A stretch of DNA of 14,522 bases from JBHIEE01 sp046760445 (GCA_046760445.1 JBHIEE010000075.1:1-14522); one strand, 5' to 3'; shown: positions 7,020 through 13,864, counted from the first letter of the stretch. Made by a program: numbers and translations. The notes: generated by a model from the sequence alone, not told the origin.

Positions 7020-7423
7020 CTATCTTTATAGTTTTCCTTACAAGATTTCAGGATTTTTAATGATGGTTCCTGTAGAAGAGAAAAATCGAGTCTTGATATT
7101 AGTTATATAAAATTCATTGGATGGCAAATCCATTGAGAATAGAATTTTGGAGAGCAGTTTGTTATATGGCCTCTCTGGTCACATCTAATAGCTAACTATT
7201 TTTATGTTCATTGTCTTTGCCATAAGCACGGCAGTCAAACGAATCGAGGAAAAAAGCAGAATTTAACTTTCTGTTTAAAACCTTTTAGCGCTGTTTCACT
7301 CAATATTTTTACATATTTGCAGAGTACTGAAAAGGTGAAGATTTGAGTAGGCACCGCGAATAGGGTAGACTACACAACCTGCAAACACGCTGTTATTTGC
7401 TGTTCTAACGAGATTCTATGTTC

Positions 7424-8671
7424 TTACTTTTTCTTTTCTTCGTGAGTTCTCCGTAACTCTTTAGCCAATGTTTTAATCTCTGTTAGATCCTGCTGCATTT
7501 CACTCCAGCCATACCACAGCGCATAGTCAGGGTTGGCGTGAAATGTTCCTTGGAATGTTCTCATCCGATGTTTGAGAAACATAACAAACAGTTTCTGCTC
7601 AATAGGTGTTGGTGCATCATGGAATGTTAGCAAGTCAGGGAATGGATAGGCGTAATTCTCTGGTTTTTCAAGTATGCCATCTTTGTATAAAGCAGCAACA
7701 ATGCGAATTGCCTTAGCCATTAGACGATCAGTTTCTTTGATCATTTGGTCGCCCTTTTCCAATTCCGCTTTTGCAAAACTAGTGGAATGGCATTGATTGC
7801 AGGTCTTTATCATTTTATCGCGTTCTTTCTGCCAATCTTCTTCTGTGAGTCTGGCAACATCCGCAGCTTTTACAACATCAAGTCTGGCAGTTGGGTTCCC
7901 GTCAGGATCAAGCACACCGAGCCCTTGAAGAATGGTGGTGCGATCTTCAGCCCACTGCTTGTCTTCCGGCATCGGGAGTCGCACAGCGAGAAATCCCCAG
8001 GCAGTCTTTACAGCATGATTGCCTTCTTGCATATGGCAGGTTTGACATGTCGGTGCAGCAGCAGTTTCTGGAAGAGTCTTGTTCTGCTTCAACAAATATC
8101 TGACACCATGTTTGGAAGATGAATACATCTCCCATTGTGGATGGTCAAAGCCCATATGGCAGGTCTGGCAAGCTTGAGGCTGCCTGGCTTCCTGAACAGA
8201 AAAGATATGCCGAGTATGGCACGCATCGCATGAAGCAAATCCAAACCCTGTGCTATTCTTTTTTAACTCTTTTATTTCCGTTTCTGTCTTTAATCCAATC
8301 TTATGACATCCGCCACAGCCCTTCATTCCTTCTATCAGCGCCATAGGTTGCCAGTGGGTAGTCGGCATAGCTTTCATTGCAGCCCAGGCATAAGCATGTT
8401 TTCCAGCTTTGAATTGTTTCACCTGTGTTTCATGACAAATAGCGCAGGTCTCAGGGGTTGGAATTTTGACTTTTGCTACATCTTGAGCTGATTTGTGTTG
8501 ATCTCCATGGCATACTGAACAGTCAACCTCATTCTGGCTGTGTTTGCTCAGTTGCCAGTCAGAGACGATATTAGGAGTGACCTTCTTGTGACAGTCCACA
8601 CATTCCTGCGCTGAAGCACTAAAAGCAAGGAATAAACTCATCAGAGAAATGACGATCGCTCTGTACATCAT
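7424..8671 (-). CDS. Octaheme cytochrome c of the hydroxylamine oxidoreductase (HAO) family
   Basis: 415 residues with a Sec signal peptide (cut near ASA/QE, residue 21-22), so periplasmic. Eight CxxCH heme-binding motifs start at C24, C51, C76, C119, C148, C168, C209 and C291. The stretch SCDACHTRHIFSVQEARQ, then QACQTCHMGFDHPQWEMYSSSKHG, is characteristic of HAO-like octaheme cytochromes. By family precedent the fourth heme (CGGCH here) is the catalytic P460-type position. Members either oxidise hydroxylamine or hydrazine, or (those lacking the cross-linking tyrosine) reduce nitrite or hydroxylamine. The C-terminal NPDYALWYGWSEMQQDL has Tyr383 and Tyr387 near where that tyrosine lies in other members; I cannot decide direction without an alignment. 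No NapC/NrfH-type quinol dehydrogenase is adjacent. AGGAGGTG precedes the ATG at 8671; a second ATG follows directly. Confidence 0.92.
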   Translation of the reverse strand: MMYRAIVISLMSLFLAFSASAQECVDCHKKVTPNIVSDWQLSKHSQNEVDCSVCHGDQHKSAQDVAKVKIPTPETCAICHETQVKQFKAGKHAYAWAAMKAMPTTHWQPMALIEGMKGCGGCHKIGLKTETEIKELKKNSTGFGFASCDACHTRHIFSVQEARQPQACQTCHMGFDHPQWEMYSSSKHGVRYLLKQNKTLPETAAAPTCQTCHMQEGNHAVKTAWGFLAVRLPMPEDKQWAEDRTTILQGLGVLDPDGNPTARLDVVKAADVARLTEEDWQKERDKMIKTCNQCHSTSFAKAELEKGDQMIKETDRLMAKAIRIVAALYKDGILEKPENYAYPFPDLLTFHDAPTPIEQKLFVMFLKHRMRTFQGTFHANPDYALWYGWSEMQQDLTEIKTLAKELRRTHEEKKK

Positions 8672-8701
8672 AATACACCTCCTTTTTATATAGAGACTTT
8701 T

Positions 8702-8767
8702 TAGCTTTGAAAACCCAATTGTAATGCGTGGTATGAACCATTCGGTTCATACCGGATTTTCAAGCTA
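8702..8767. repeat. Nested palindrome upstream of the octaheme gene
   Basis: Inner perfect 10-bp arms, ggtatgaacc (8730-8739) and ggttcatacc (8744-8753), enclose attc. Outer arms are tagctttgaaaaccc (8702-8716) and, on the other side, ggattttcaagcta (8754-8767), whose reverse complement is TAGCTTGAAAATCC: the arms match with one inserted T and one C/T change. A 13-nt unpaired segment (aattgtaatgcgt) lies on the left side only. It starts about 30 bp upstream of the octaheme start, so it is either in the 5' leader or overlaps the promoter; the inner palindrome alone could also be an operator. Confidence 0.75.
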
Positions 8768-8790
8768 TATTTTTCAGTTTCACCTCCACA

Positions 8791-8990
8791 TAAGTTAAAA
8801 TCACAAATCCCAAGCACCAAATCACAAACAATATCTAATATCTAAATTCAAATGACCAAAACAATTATTAGGTTTTCTCTATTATGGAAGGAAAAATTTT
8901 CTTTAATTCTAATTTTGTTTGGGTCATTGTGATTTTGATCATTGGAACTTATTTGTAATTTGAAATTTGATATTTGGAATTTTTATATAT
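8791..8990. repeat. A-rich degenerate inverted-repeat element
   Basis: The left end reads aaatcacaaatcccaagc...caaatcacaaac...aaattcaaatgaccaaaac on the plus strand. The right end is an imperfect inverted copy (gtttgggtcattgtgattttgatcattgg...tttgaaatttgatatttgg), whose reverse complement again gives ccaaatatcaaatttcaaa...ccaatgatcaaaatcacaatgacccaaac. The two halves meet around 8870-8900. It fills the spacer between the ferredoxin and octaheme genes. The left-end sequence recurs at 14437-14476. No reading frame is inside. Confidence 0.7.
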
Positions 8991-9058
8991 TAGGATCATT
9001 TAAAAGCCCTTAGATAATATTAATATTTCAGACATTATTTCACTTGACTGAATTTGTT

Positions 9059-9853
9059 TCACCCCTTTTCTCTTGACAATATTTCTCCTTTTATTCCTAT
9101 CATAACAGCCTCAAAAGGAATATTTTTCCCACTCTGGTCTAATGCTTCTTTGACAATATGAACAAGGCCATAACAGCAGGGGACTTCCATATGAATGACT
9201 TTTAAGCTTTTTATATTTGATTTATTTATTATCTGTAGAATATTATCCACATAAGGCTCAATATTATCAAGTTTAGGACATGCTATAGCTATTGCATTAC
9301 CTCTCAAAAACTCTGTATGGAAATTTGCGTAGGCAAAAGGAACACAATCAGCAACTAATATTAAATCCGCGTTATTAAAATAGGGTGCAAATGGGGGAAC
9401 CAAATGAAGTTGTATGGGCCACTGACGGAGTTCAGAGCTAATTCTTGCTATTTCTTCTACTTCTTCTCCTTCCTTTTCCCAATGGTGCATCTGAGCCGAA
9501 GGGCACGATGGTATTCCCTGATGTGAATGGTATTGAGGAAGTTCCTGTGCATGCTCTTTCAAATGAGCTAAATGCTTTTCTAAAAGCTCAGGTGATTTCT
9601 CTTTAATATGTGCAATTACACCTTCTTCGTCGTACCTTTCAACTTCCCTTTCTTCAATGGTCAGCGCATCTTGTGGACATTCCCCAAGACATGCACCAAG
9701 TCCATCGCAGAAATTCTCTTTCACGAGGCGAGCCTTTGGACCTTTTGGGGTATCCACGATTTGCAAAGCTCCTTCAGGACAGGATGGAATGCAAAGCCCG
9801 CAACCATCGCACTTATCCTCATCAATAATGATAATTTTTCTAAGAACCTTCAT
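9059..9853 (-). CDS. Ferredoxin-like Fe-S protein with C-terminal Cys-containing domain
   Basis: 264 residues, no signal peptide, cytoplasmic. The N-terminal 65 residues form a two-cluster ferredoxin: CDGCGLCIPSCPEGAL (C15, C18, C21, C25) is a complete 4Fe-4S motif, while the second, CDGLGACLGECPQDAL, has Leu52 where the second Cys is expected (C49, C55, C59 remain), so it could hold a 3Fe-4S or an unusual cluster. A charged linker follows (about 70-140), then a domain with LVPPFAPYFNNADLILVADCVPFAYANFHTEFL, AIACPKLDN and MEVPCCYGL (C170, C192, C226, C227), known from anaerobes but without an assigned reaction as far as I know. ATG at 9853 has AAGGAG upstream. It starts 16 bp after the YgbA-family gene ends, implying one operon with it and the MarR regulator. 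Confidence 0.88.
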   Translation of the reverse strand: MKVLRKIIIIDEDKCDGCGLCIPSCPEGALQIVDTPKGPKARLVKENFCDGLGACLGECPQDALTIEEREVERYDEEGVIAHIKEKSPELLEKHLAHLKEHAQELPQYHSHQGIPSCPSAQMHHWEKEGEEVEEIARISSELRQWPIQLHLVPPFAPYFNNADLILVADCVPFAYANFHTEFLRGNAIAIACPKLDNIEPYVDNILQIINKSNIKSLKVIHMEVPCCYGLVHIVKEALDQSGKNIPFEAVMIGIKGEILSREKG

Positions 9854-9868
9854 CTTTAAAATCTCCTT

Positions 9869-10252
9869 TTAGAAAAAATACTTAATTGCCAGATCAAGCC
9901 TCCACCGTTTGAGCAAATATGCTCCTGAAAAACGCATCACCTCTTTAATTCTTTCCCTGTATCCATCACCATAACAGCGTGTAGGACATTTTTTACATCT
10001 CGGTTTAGGATCATATGGGCATAAAATCCTTTTACTTGCTGCATGGAGGAGTAACCTGTTGCAGTCCAGACACAATTCCAGAGAAAGAGGATTCACATAT
10101 TCGCCAGTTCTACCTTTTGTTTGGACTGGAAACCTTTCTGTATCAATATGATTATTCTTGCAGTAAATATCAATAAACCTTGCAAGTACAATAATATCTC
10201 TTTGTATATTCTCATCAAATGCTTGATCTACGTTGGTCTTTTTTTCTCTCAT
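9869..10252 (-). CDS. ygbA: YgbA_NO family protein (nitrous-oxide-stimulated promoter family)
   Basis: 127 residues, small, cytoplasmic. The Cys pattern LCLDCNRLLLHAASKRILCPYDPKPRCKKCPTRCYG (C61, C64, C78, C86, C89, C93) followed by YRERIKEVMRFSGAYLL matches what I remember of E. coli YgbA, which has C..C...L..YA..RL..CP......P.C..CP.HCY and R..I..VMR..G. That family is named for a nitrogen-oxide-responsive promoter, and E. coli ygbA is in the NsrR (NO-sensing repressor) regulon. The molecular function is unsettled; the six cysteines suggest metal or Fe-S binding. The ATG (10252-10250) overlaps the MarR stop by ATGA, implying translational coupling; its Shine-Dalgarno is weak. The N-terminal 55 residues are less conserved than the Cys region. 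Confidence 0.85.
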   Translation of the reverse strand: MREKKTNVDQAFDENIQRDIIVLARFIDIYCKNNHIDTERFPVQTKGRTGEYVNPLSLELCLDCNRLLLHAASKRILCPYDPKPRCKKCPTRCYGDGYRERIKEVMRFSGAYLLKRWRLDLAIKYFF

Positions 10253-10893
10253 TTTCTCAGCTTAGTCTTTATTGGCTTATGCTTATCACAGTCAATCTTT
10301 AATTCTGAGTTGGCAATTGGTCTGTTAGTTAACTTGCAAAAATGGGGACTCTCACTGCCTGGATGAACATCTCTCTGGAAAAAACTGCAAACAATACACA
10401 TCCTTGCAATGCTAATAATTCCAGCCCTTTGCAGTGATGTTATAAGTTCCATTAAAAAAATTATCACGGTCTCCTTTGTCTCAGGGGAAAATTGTTTTAT
10501 CTGTTCCTTAAATGCTGTTTGCCAACCTGATAGCTTTACCACTAACCTTTTACCAGATGAGGTAAGCTCTAAAGTGGAGACACGCCCATCCTTTTGATAA
10601 GGCTTTTTGGATATTAGCCCTTTTTCCATAAGTGCTTTTACGGTATCGCTTACTGTTGCCTGTGTAAGACCAAATTCTTTAGCAAGGTTGCTGACCCTGC
10701 GCCGTTCTTTTGGATGATTACTCAAATAGAGGAGAAACTGAATCTGAATTGGACTCAAATTCTTTTCCTTCGCAATATTCCACAGTAGAATACGTAAAGC
10801 CTGTGAGAGTCGTTCAAGCGCAGCAACAATTTTGCTGTTTATATCTTGCTGTTGTTTGAATGAATTGAATGCTGATTCCATCGGTTTATCCAT
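10249..10893 (-). CDS. MarR-family regulator with C-terminal Cys4 extension
   Basis: 214 residues, longer than the ~145 of a typical MarR. Residues about 20-155 give a complete MarR fold: dimerisation helices, a winged helix-turn-helix (RRRVSNLAKEFGLTQATVSDTVKALMEKGLI) and wing (KKPYQKDGRVSTLELTSSGK). The extension, ARMCIVCSFFQRDVHPGSESPHFCKLTNRPIANSELKIDCDKHKP, holds C166, C169, C186 and C202 plus His residues, a likely metal or Fe-S site; similar tails exist in other MarR proteins. It is first in the run with YgbA and ferredoxin genes, with a strong promoter and overlapping palindrome upstream, so negative autoregulation is likely. The start has AGGAG 11 nt ahead, a rather long spacing; Met5 is an alternative. 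Confidence 0.92.
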   Translation of the reverse strand: MDKPMESAFNSFKQQQDINSKIVAALERLSQALRILLWNIAKEKNLSPIQIQFLLYLSNHPKERRRVSNLAKEFGLTQATVSDTVKALMEKGLISKKPYQKDGRVSTLELTSSGKRLVVKLSGWQTAFKEQIKQFSPETKETVIIFLMELITSLQRAGIISIARMCIVCSFFQRDVHPGSESPHFCKLTNRPIANSELKIDCDKHKPIKTKLRK

Positions 10894-10920
10894 CAGAATA
10901 ATTTATCTCCTAGCATAAAT

Positions 10921-10939
10921 TACTTAGGAGTCCTAAGTA
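10921..10939. promoter_or_regulatory. Palindromic operator overlapping the marR -10
   Basis: A perfect inverted repeat TACTTAGGA-G-TCCTAAGTA (9-bp arms around one base). Its distal arm overlaps the -10 hexamer and its proximal arm the likely transcription start. Size and symmetry suit a MarR dimer, and bound protein would block RNA polymerase. It lies 28-46 bp upstream of the start codon. Confidence 0.75.
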
Positions 10940-10965
10940 TATTACAGGGGAAAGCTCTTTGTCAA
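10936..10965 (-). promoter_or_regulatory. Sigma-70-type promoter of the marR-ygbA-ferredoxin run
   Basis: Minus strand: a perfect -35 TTGACA (10965-10960), an 18-nt spacer, and -10 TATACT (10941-10936). This is the best promoter in the window. Confidence 0.8.
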
Positions 10966-11164
10966 GTGAAAAGTTAAGATCTTTATATTTAAGTTAAGAA
11001 ATTAGTGTTTTCAAATAATAGGGTAGTGTATCCAGGAAAACTGGGTAAATGTTTCTACGACAATTCGACTACTATGAGCAATGTTGCAAAACTTTTGCAC
11101 AGACACGCTATAAGCAGATATGTAGCACCAGTAATTCCAGTCGTTCTATAGTTCATCCCAAATA
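10966..11164. other. Spacer between HD-GYP and marR genes
   Basis: Contains no credible frame. A perfect palindrome TGCAAAA-C-TTTTGCA lies at 11085-11099, 66-80 bp past the HD-GYP stop; it has no T-run beyond it. No clear intrinsic terminator for the HD-GYP gene is seen. Confidence 0.5.
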
Positions 11165-12430
11165 TCAATCCAGGGACTCCATGAATTTCTGATAATCCTC
11201 AACTGAAGTCTTCTGAGTAGCTATACGGAGGGAATTAATCTCATCGAAATGAAGTCTCAGCAGCGATACGATATTAGGATCCAATACCGAATTGTCAGCC
11301 ATCTTTTGTAGAACCTGCAATGCTTTATTACTGGCCATTCCTTTTCTGTAGGGACGGTCTTCTGTAATGGCAGTGAACACATCCGCGACCGCCATGATTC
11401 GGGATCCCAACGATAGATCCTGGCCTTTATGGTGGAAGGGGTAACCTGTTCCGTCGAGGCGTTCATGATGAAAGGATGCCCAGGTATTGATAACATCGAG
11501 AGCACTGATAGGCTCAAGAATACGGTAAGTGTAAAAGGTATGGCTTCGAACAACATTAAATTCATCCTCTGTTAATTTTCCTGGCTTCTCCAGAATTTCC
11601 ACAGGCACAGCAAGTTTGCCTAAGTCGTGAAGGTAACCCGCAATTTTCATTTGTTGACATTCTCTTTCCGAGAATCCAACGAGTCGGGCTAATACCTCGG
11701 CACTAACTGCCACTCCGCTTGAGTGAGTGGAAGTGAATCGGCTTCTAAAGTCGATGACTTGAGAAAACAGTTTAGCAAGGCTTAGAAGACCATCCAAATC
11801 CAATCCAATGGTCGCTAACCTCACTTGACGGGAAAGAATTTGATCTATTGAAGGAGCCACAGCATCCAACCAGAAATATTCCTTGGTAGTTAAACTCTTG
11901 AATGCCTCGACCAACTCTGGAACAAACATTTTCCCCGCATGGTTCTCGATTTTATTGTAAATATCTTTGACCTGTCCAAGGACTTCTTTCTGTATGTTGA
12001 TAAGTACATCTACCCTGTCAGCCAGATGCAGGATGTGGCTGCCCATCGGTACCGGCTTTCCTCTGAACTCAGAACCATTCCCTTCGCTCCAGGGAACATG
12101 ATGGGAACGCACTAGAAGAGCTATTTTGGAGAAAGGCTCAAATGTTTTTATAAGGAGATATCCCAGCTCTGCATGTCTATGAGGATCCTCTATCTCAAAA
12201 TTTAAAGTGTCAAGTCTCTCTTTTAGAGAGATGGCACCGATATCGTGCAATGCTCCGGCTATAACCAGGTCGTTTTGTTCTTCCTTGGATAATCCCAATT
12301 CAGCAGCTATACTGGAAGCGATGTAGGCTGTCCGCTTGTGATGGTTAGCCACAACTTGACTAACCAGGTCCACAGCGCTGGATAAGGACATTATCAAGTC
12401 GAATTGGTGAATTTTGGACTCTCTTATCAT
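11165..12430 (-). CDS. Tandem HD / HD-GYP protein, probable cyclic-di-GMP phosphodiesterase
   Basis: 421 residues, no signal peptide or membrane segment. The N-terminal HD domain (about 20-150) keeps H30/H31, H62-D63 (LHDIG), H86, H110-H111 and D138, but where a GYP motif would follow it reads HHVPWSEGNG. The C-terminal domain (about 237-400) is a full HD-GYP: LHDLGK (H268-D269), H297, HHERLDGTGYP (321-331) and VADVFTAITEDRPYR. HD-GYP proteins hydrolyse c-di-GMP; the first domain keeps metal ligands but has lost GYP, so it may be regulatory or act on another nucleotide. A helical linker (210-236) joins them. No receiver, PAS or GAF sensor is attached. GAGGAT lies about 11 nt ahead of ATG 12430. 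The leader contains a strong hairpin. Located just downstream of the hemerythrin-PAS gene, a possible sensory partner. Confidence 0.93.
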   Translation of the reverse strand: MIRESKIHQFDLIMSLSSAVDLVSQVVANHHKRTAYIASSIAAELGLSKEEQNDLVIAGALHDIGAISLKERLDTLNFEIEDPHRHAELGYLLIKTFEPFSKIALLVRSHHVPWSEGNGSEFRGKPVPMGSHILHLADRVDVLINIQKEVLGQVKDIYNKIENHAGKMFVPELVEAFKSLTTKEYFWLDAVAPSIDQILSRQVRLATIGLDLDGLLSLAKLFSQVIDFRSRFTSTHSSGVAVSAEVLARLVGFSERECQQMKIAGYLHDLGKLAVPVEILEKPGKLTEDEFNVVRSHTFYTYRILEPISALDVINTWASFHHERLDGTGYPFHHKGQDLSLGSRIMAVADVFTAITEDRPYRKGMASNKALQVLQKMADNSVLDPNIVSLLRLHFDEINSLRIATQKTSVEDYQKFMESLD

Positions 12431-12454
12431 TATGATTTTATCCTCTTTTTATTA

Positions 12455-12522
12455 GCCCTTGTTGGGGCACGTTGGCTGACGTTCCGAGCGTATCCGAAGT
12501 CCTGATAAAATCGGAACGAGCC
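12455..12522. repeat. GC-rich hairpins in the spacer upstream of the HD-GYP gene
   Basis: Arms 12474-12487 (ggct-ga-cgttccga) and 12511-12522 (tcggaacgagcc) form a 12-bp stem with a 2-nt bulge around a 23-nt loop that has a small inner stem (tatc/gata on the transcribed strand). A second hairpin, gccc-ttgttg-gggc, lies at 12455-12468. No T-run follows on the minus strand. It could be a structured mRNA leader of the HD-GYP gene or another REP-like element. Confidence 0.6.
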
Positions 12523-12550
12523 TGATATGCTCTATTAAACGATGCTGCCA

Positions 12551-13771
12551 TTATAATAGCCTCTTTTCTCCTCCAATCTTTTTTATTTCTGTAATATCCT
12601 GGGTTACTTCTAAACATCCTAAGTAATCTCCGTTTTTGTCGTGAACAGCAAAATACTGGATATAGATTAACCTGCCCTTCAAGTTAATCCAAAACTCAGC
12701 TACATCTCTACGACCACTTTTGAAATCTTCCAATATCTGATTAACGATGTGAATACTCTTTTGAGGGTGGCATTGTTGGACTTTTAGACCAATTACTGCT
12801 TTTGCTCTCGGGAAAATTCTCTCTTTAGACTGGCTGAAATATCGAACAGTGTCTTCTTTATCTACAAAAGTTATATCTACGGGTAGAGTGTTGAAAATTG
12901 CTTCAATCTCCTCTTTTGATAAAGTACCAGTTTCAAAAGAAACCACGCCTTCTACTTCAGGTTTAGAAACTGGTATCCCCGCTTCTTTAATGGGTATTCT
13001 TGCAGGTTCAGGAGTAAAACAACAATAGCCAAGTTCATCAAATTGATGTCTTATATCTTTCCATTCATTTTCTCCTATAACCTTTAAAGCAGTTGGAAAA
13101 AGAATGTTATTTTCCTTGTAAAAATGACTTGAGAGCATATCAGCCAAGGATATTGTCAAATCCTCCAGTTGTTTTGCAAAATCCTGAAAAGCCATACTCT
13201 TGTATGTATCAATAAGTCTGTAAAAATTTTTCTTTAGTTCTCTTATCTTATCGTGCTCCATCCACATAATTGCTGGAGGTTGTGTGATTCCGTGTTTCTC
13301 AAGATAAGGAAAAAGAACATTCTCCTCTCGAACGTAGTGACTTTCTGAGTCCTTAAAATGCTCTGCAATATGGCTTAATTGTTTCATTTCTTCACTAACA
13401 GAATCAAAATCTTTTGCCCCTTTTATCTCTTCTGTAATATTCCTCAGTTCATCAGCAAATTTTAAGAGCATTTTGTGCTCTTCCATAAGAATATGGATTG
13501 GGTGTCCTGCAGGCGCCAAAGTCTTTTCTTTTTCAAGCGGCTCTCTAAATACTGCAAGGTGAACATCACAAAGTCTCTGGACTTCTTCCCTTGGCATACC
13601 TTCTTTTATGAGTTCCTCTTCTATCTGGGCTATTTCAGCCGGTGTGATACCTTTTATCACTTCTTTAAATTTTTCTTTTATCTCCTCGGGATTTGCACCT
13701 TCATGCAACCTCTTTATTAATCCTTTAAGAACTTCCTTTTTATCTTCTTTTTCGCCAAACAGATCATTCAT
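12551..13771 (-). CDS. DUF438 / hemerythrin / PAS sensor protein
   Basis: 406 residues, cytoplasmic. The N-terminal 1-72 is a DUF438 helical domain (LIKRLHEGANPEEIKEKF...ITPAEIAQIEEELIKEGM...VQRLCDVHLAVF). Residues about 88-240 form a hemerythrin-like four-helix domain with likely di-iron ligands H99 (MEEHK), H145 and E149 (HYVREEN), H173 (MEHD) and H216 and E220 (HFYKENN). Residues about 285-400 are a PAS domain (LPVDITFVDKEDTVRYFSQSKERIFPRAKAVIGL...QCHP...YIQYFAVHDKNGDYLGCLEVTQDITEIK). Family members are thought to sense or bind O2 or NO; this is family knowledge, not seen here. There is no kinase or output domain, so output is probably by protein contact, perhaps with the HD-GYP protein encoded next. 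AAGGAGGTG precedes ATG 13771. Confidence 0.93.
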   Translation of the reverse strand: MNDLFGEKEDKKEVLKGLIKRLHEGANPEEIKEKFKEVIKGITPAEIAQIEEELIKEGMPREEVQRLCDVHLAVFREPLEKEKTLAPAGHPIHILMEEHKMLLKFADELRNITEEIKGAKDFDSVSEEMKQLSHIAEHFKDSESHYVREENVLFPYLEKHGITQPPAIMWMEHDKIRELKKNFYRLIDTYKSMAFQDFAKQLEDLTISLADMLSSHFYKENNILFPTALKVIGENEWKDIRHQFDELGYCCFTPEPARIPIKEAGIPVSKPEVEGVVSFETGTLSKEEIEAIFNTLPVDITFVDKEDTVRYFSQSKERIFPRAKAVIGLKVQQCHPQKSIHIVNQILEDFKSGRRDVAEFWINLKGRLIYIQYFAVHDKNGDYLGCLEVTQDITEIKKIGGEKRLL

Positions 13772-13864
13772 AGTTTCACCTCCTTATTTTTATCATCTAT
13801 TTATAAACGAGTTACCCGTGTTTTATTAGTTGAAACGATTAATTTCTCATGCATTACTTTTTCT

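Larger units (their letters stand above)
6967..7423. other. Gene-free interval between octaheme and Fe-S protein genes
   Basis: Apart from the extended -10 element and ribosome binding site near its left end I see little. A weak inverted repeat (tcattggat at 7114-7122 against atccattga at 7128-7136, 8 of 9) is followed on the minus strand by an A/T-rich stretch and could be a poor terminator. Short frames around 7130-7200 are broken by stops and show no recognisable protein. Confidence 0.5.

Noticed and set aside
7100..7210. Possible gene remnant on the minus strand
   Set aside because: A frame of about 30 codons bounded by stops, without a match I recognise to any transposase or other protein.
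7745..8491. Several plus-strand frames of 60-125 codons
   Set aside because: All antisense to the octaheme gene, whose eight heme motifs prove the minus strand is coding.
8791..8990. CRISPR array
   Set aside because: The A-rich repeats are irregular in length and spacing, partly inverted, and no cas gene is nearby.
11085..11099. Palindrome TGCAAAACTTTTGCA as terminator of the HD-GYP gene
   Set aside because: Seven weak base pairs, loop of one base, and no T-run on the minus strand; may be a protein site or chance.
12455..12522. c-di-GMP riboswitch ahead of the HD-GYP gene
   Set aside because: The spacer does not show the conserved GEMM-I core as I remember it, and is short for an aptamer plus expression platform.
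12612..12622. Second MarR operator half-site (cctaagta)
   Set aside because: It lies within the hemerythrin-PAS coding sequence and lacks the opposing arm.
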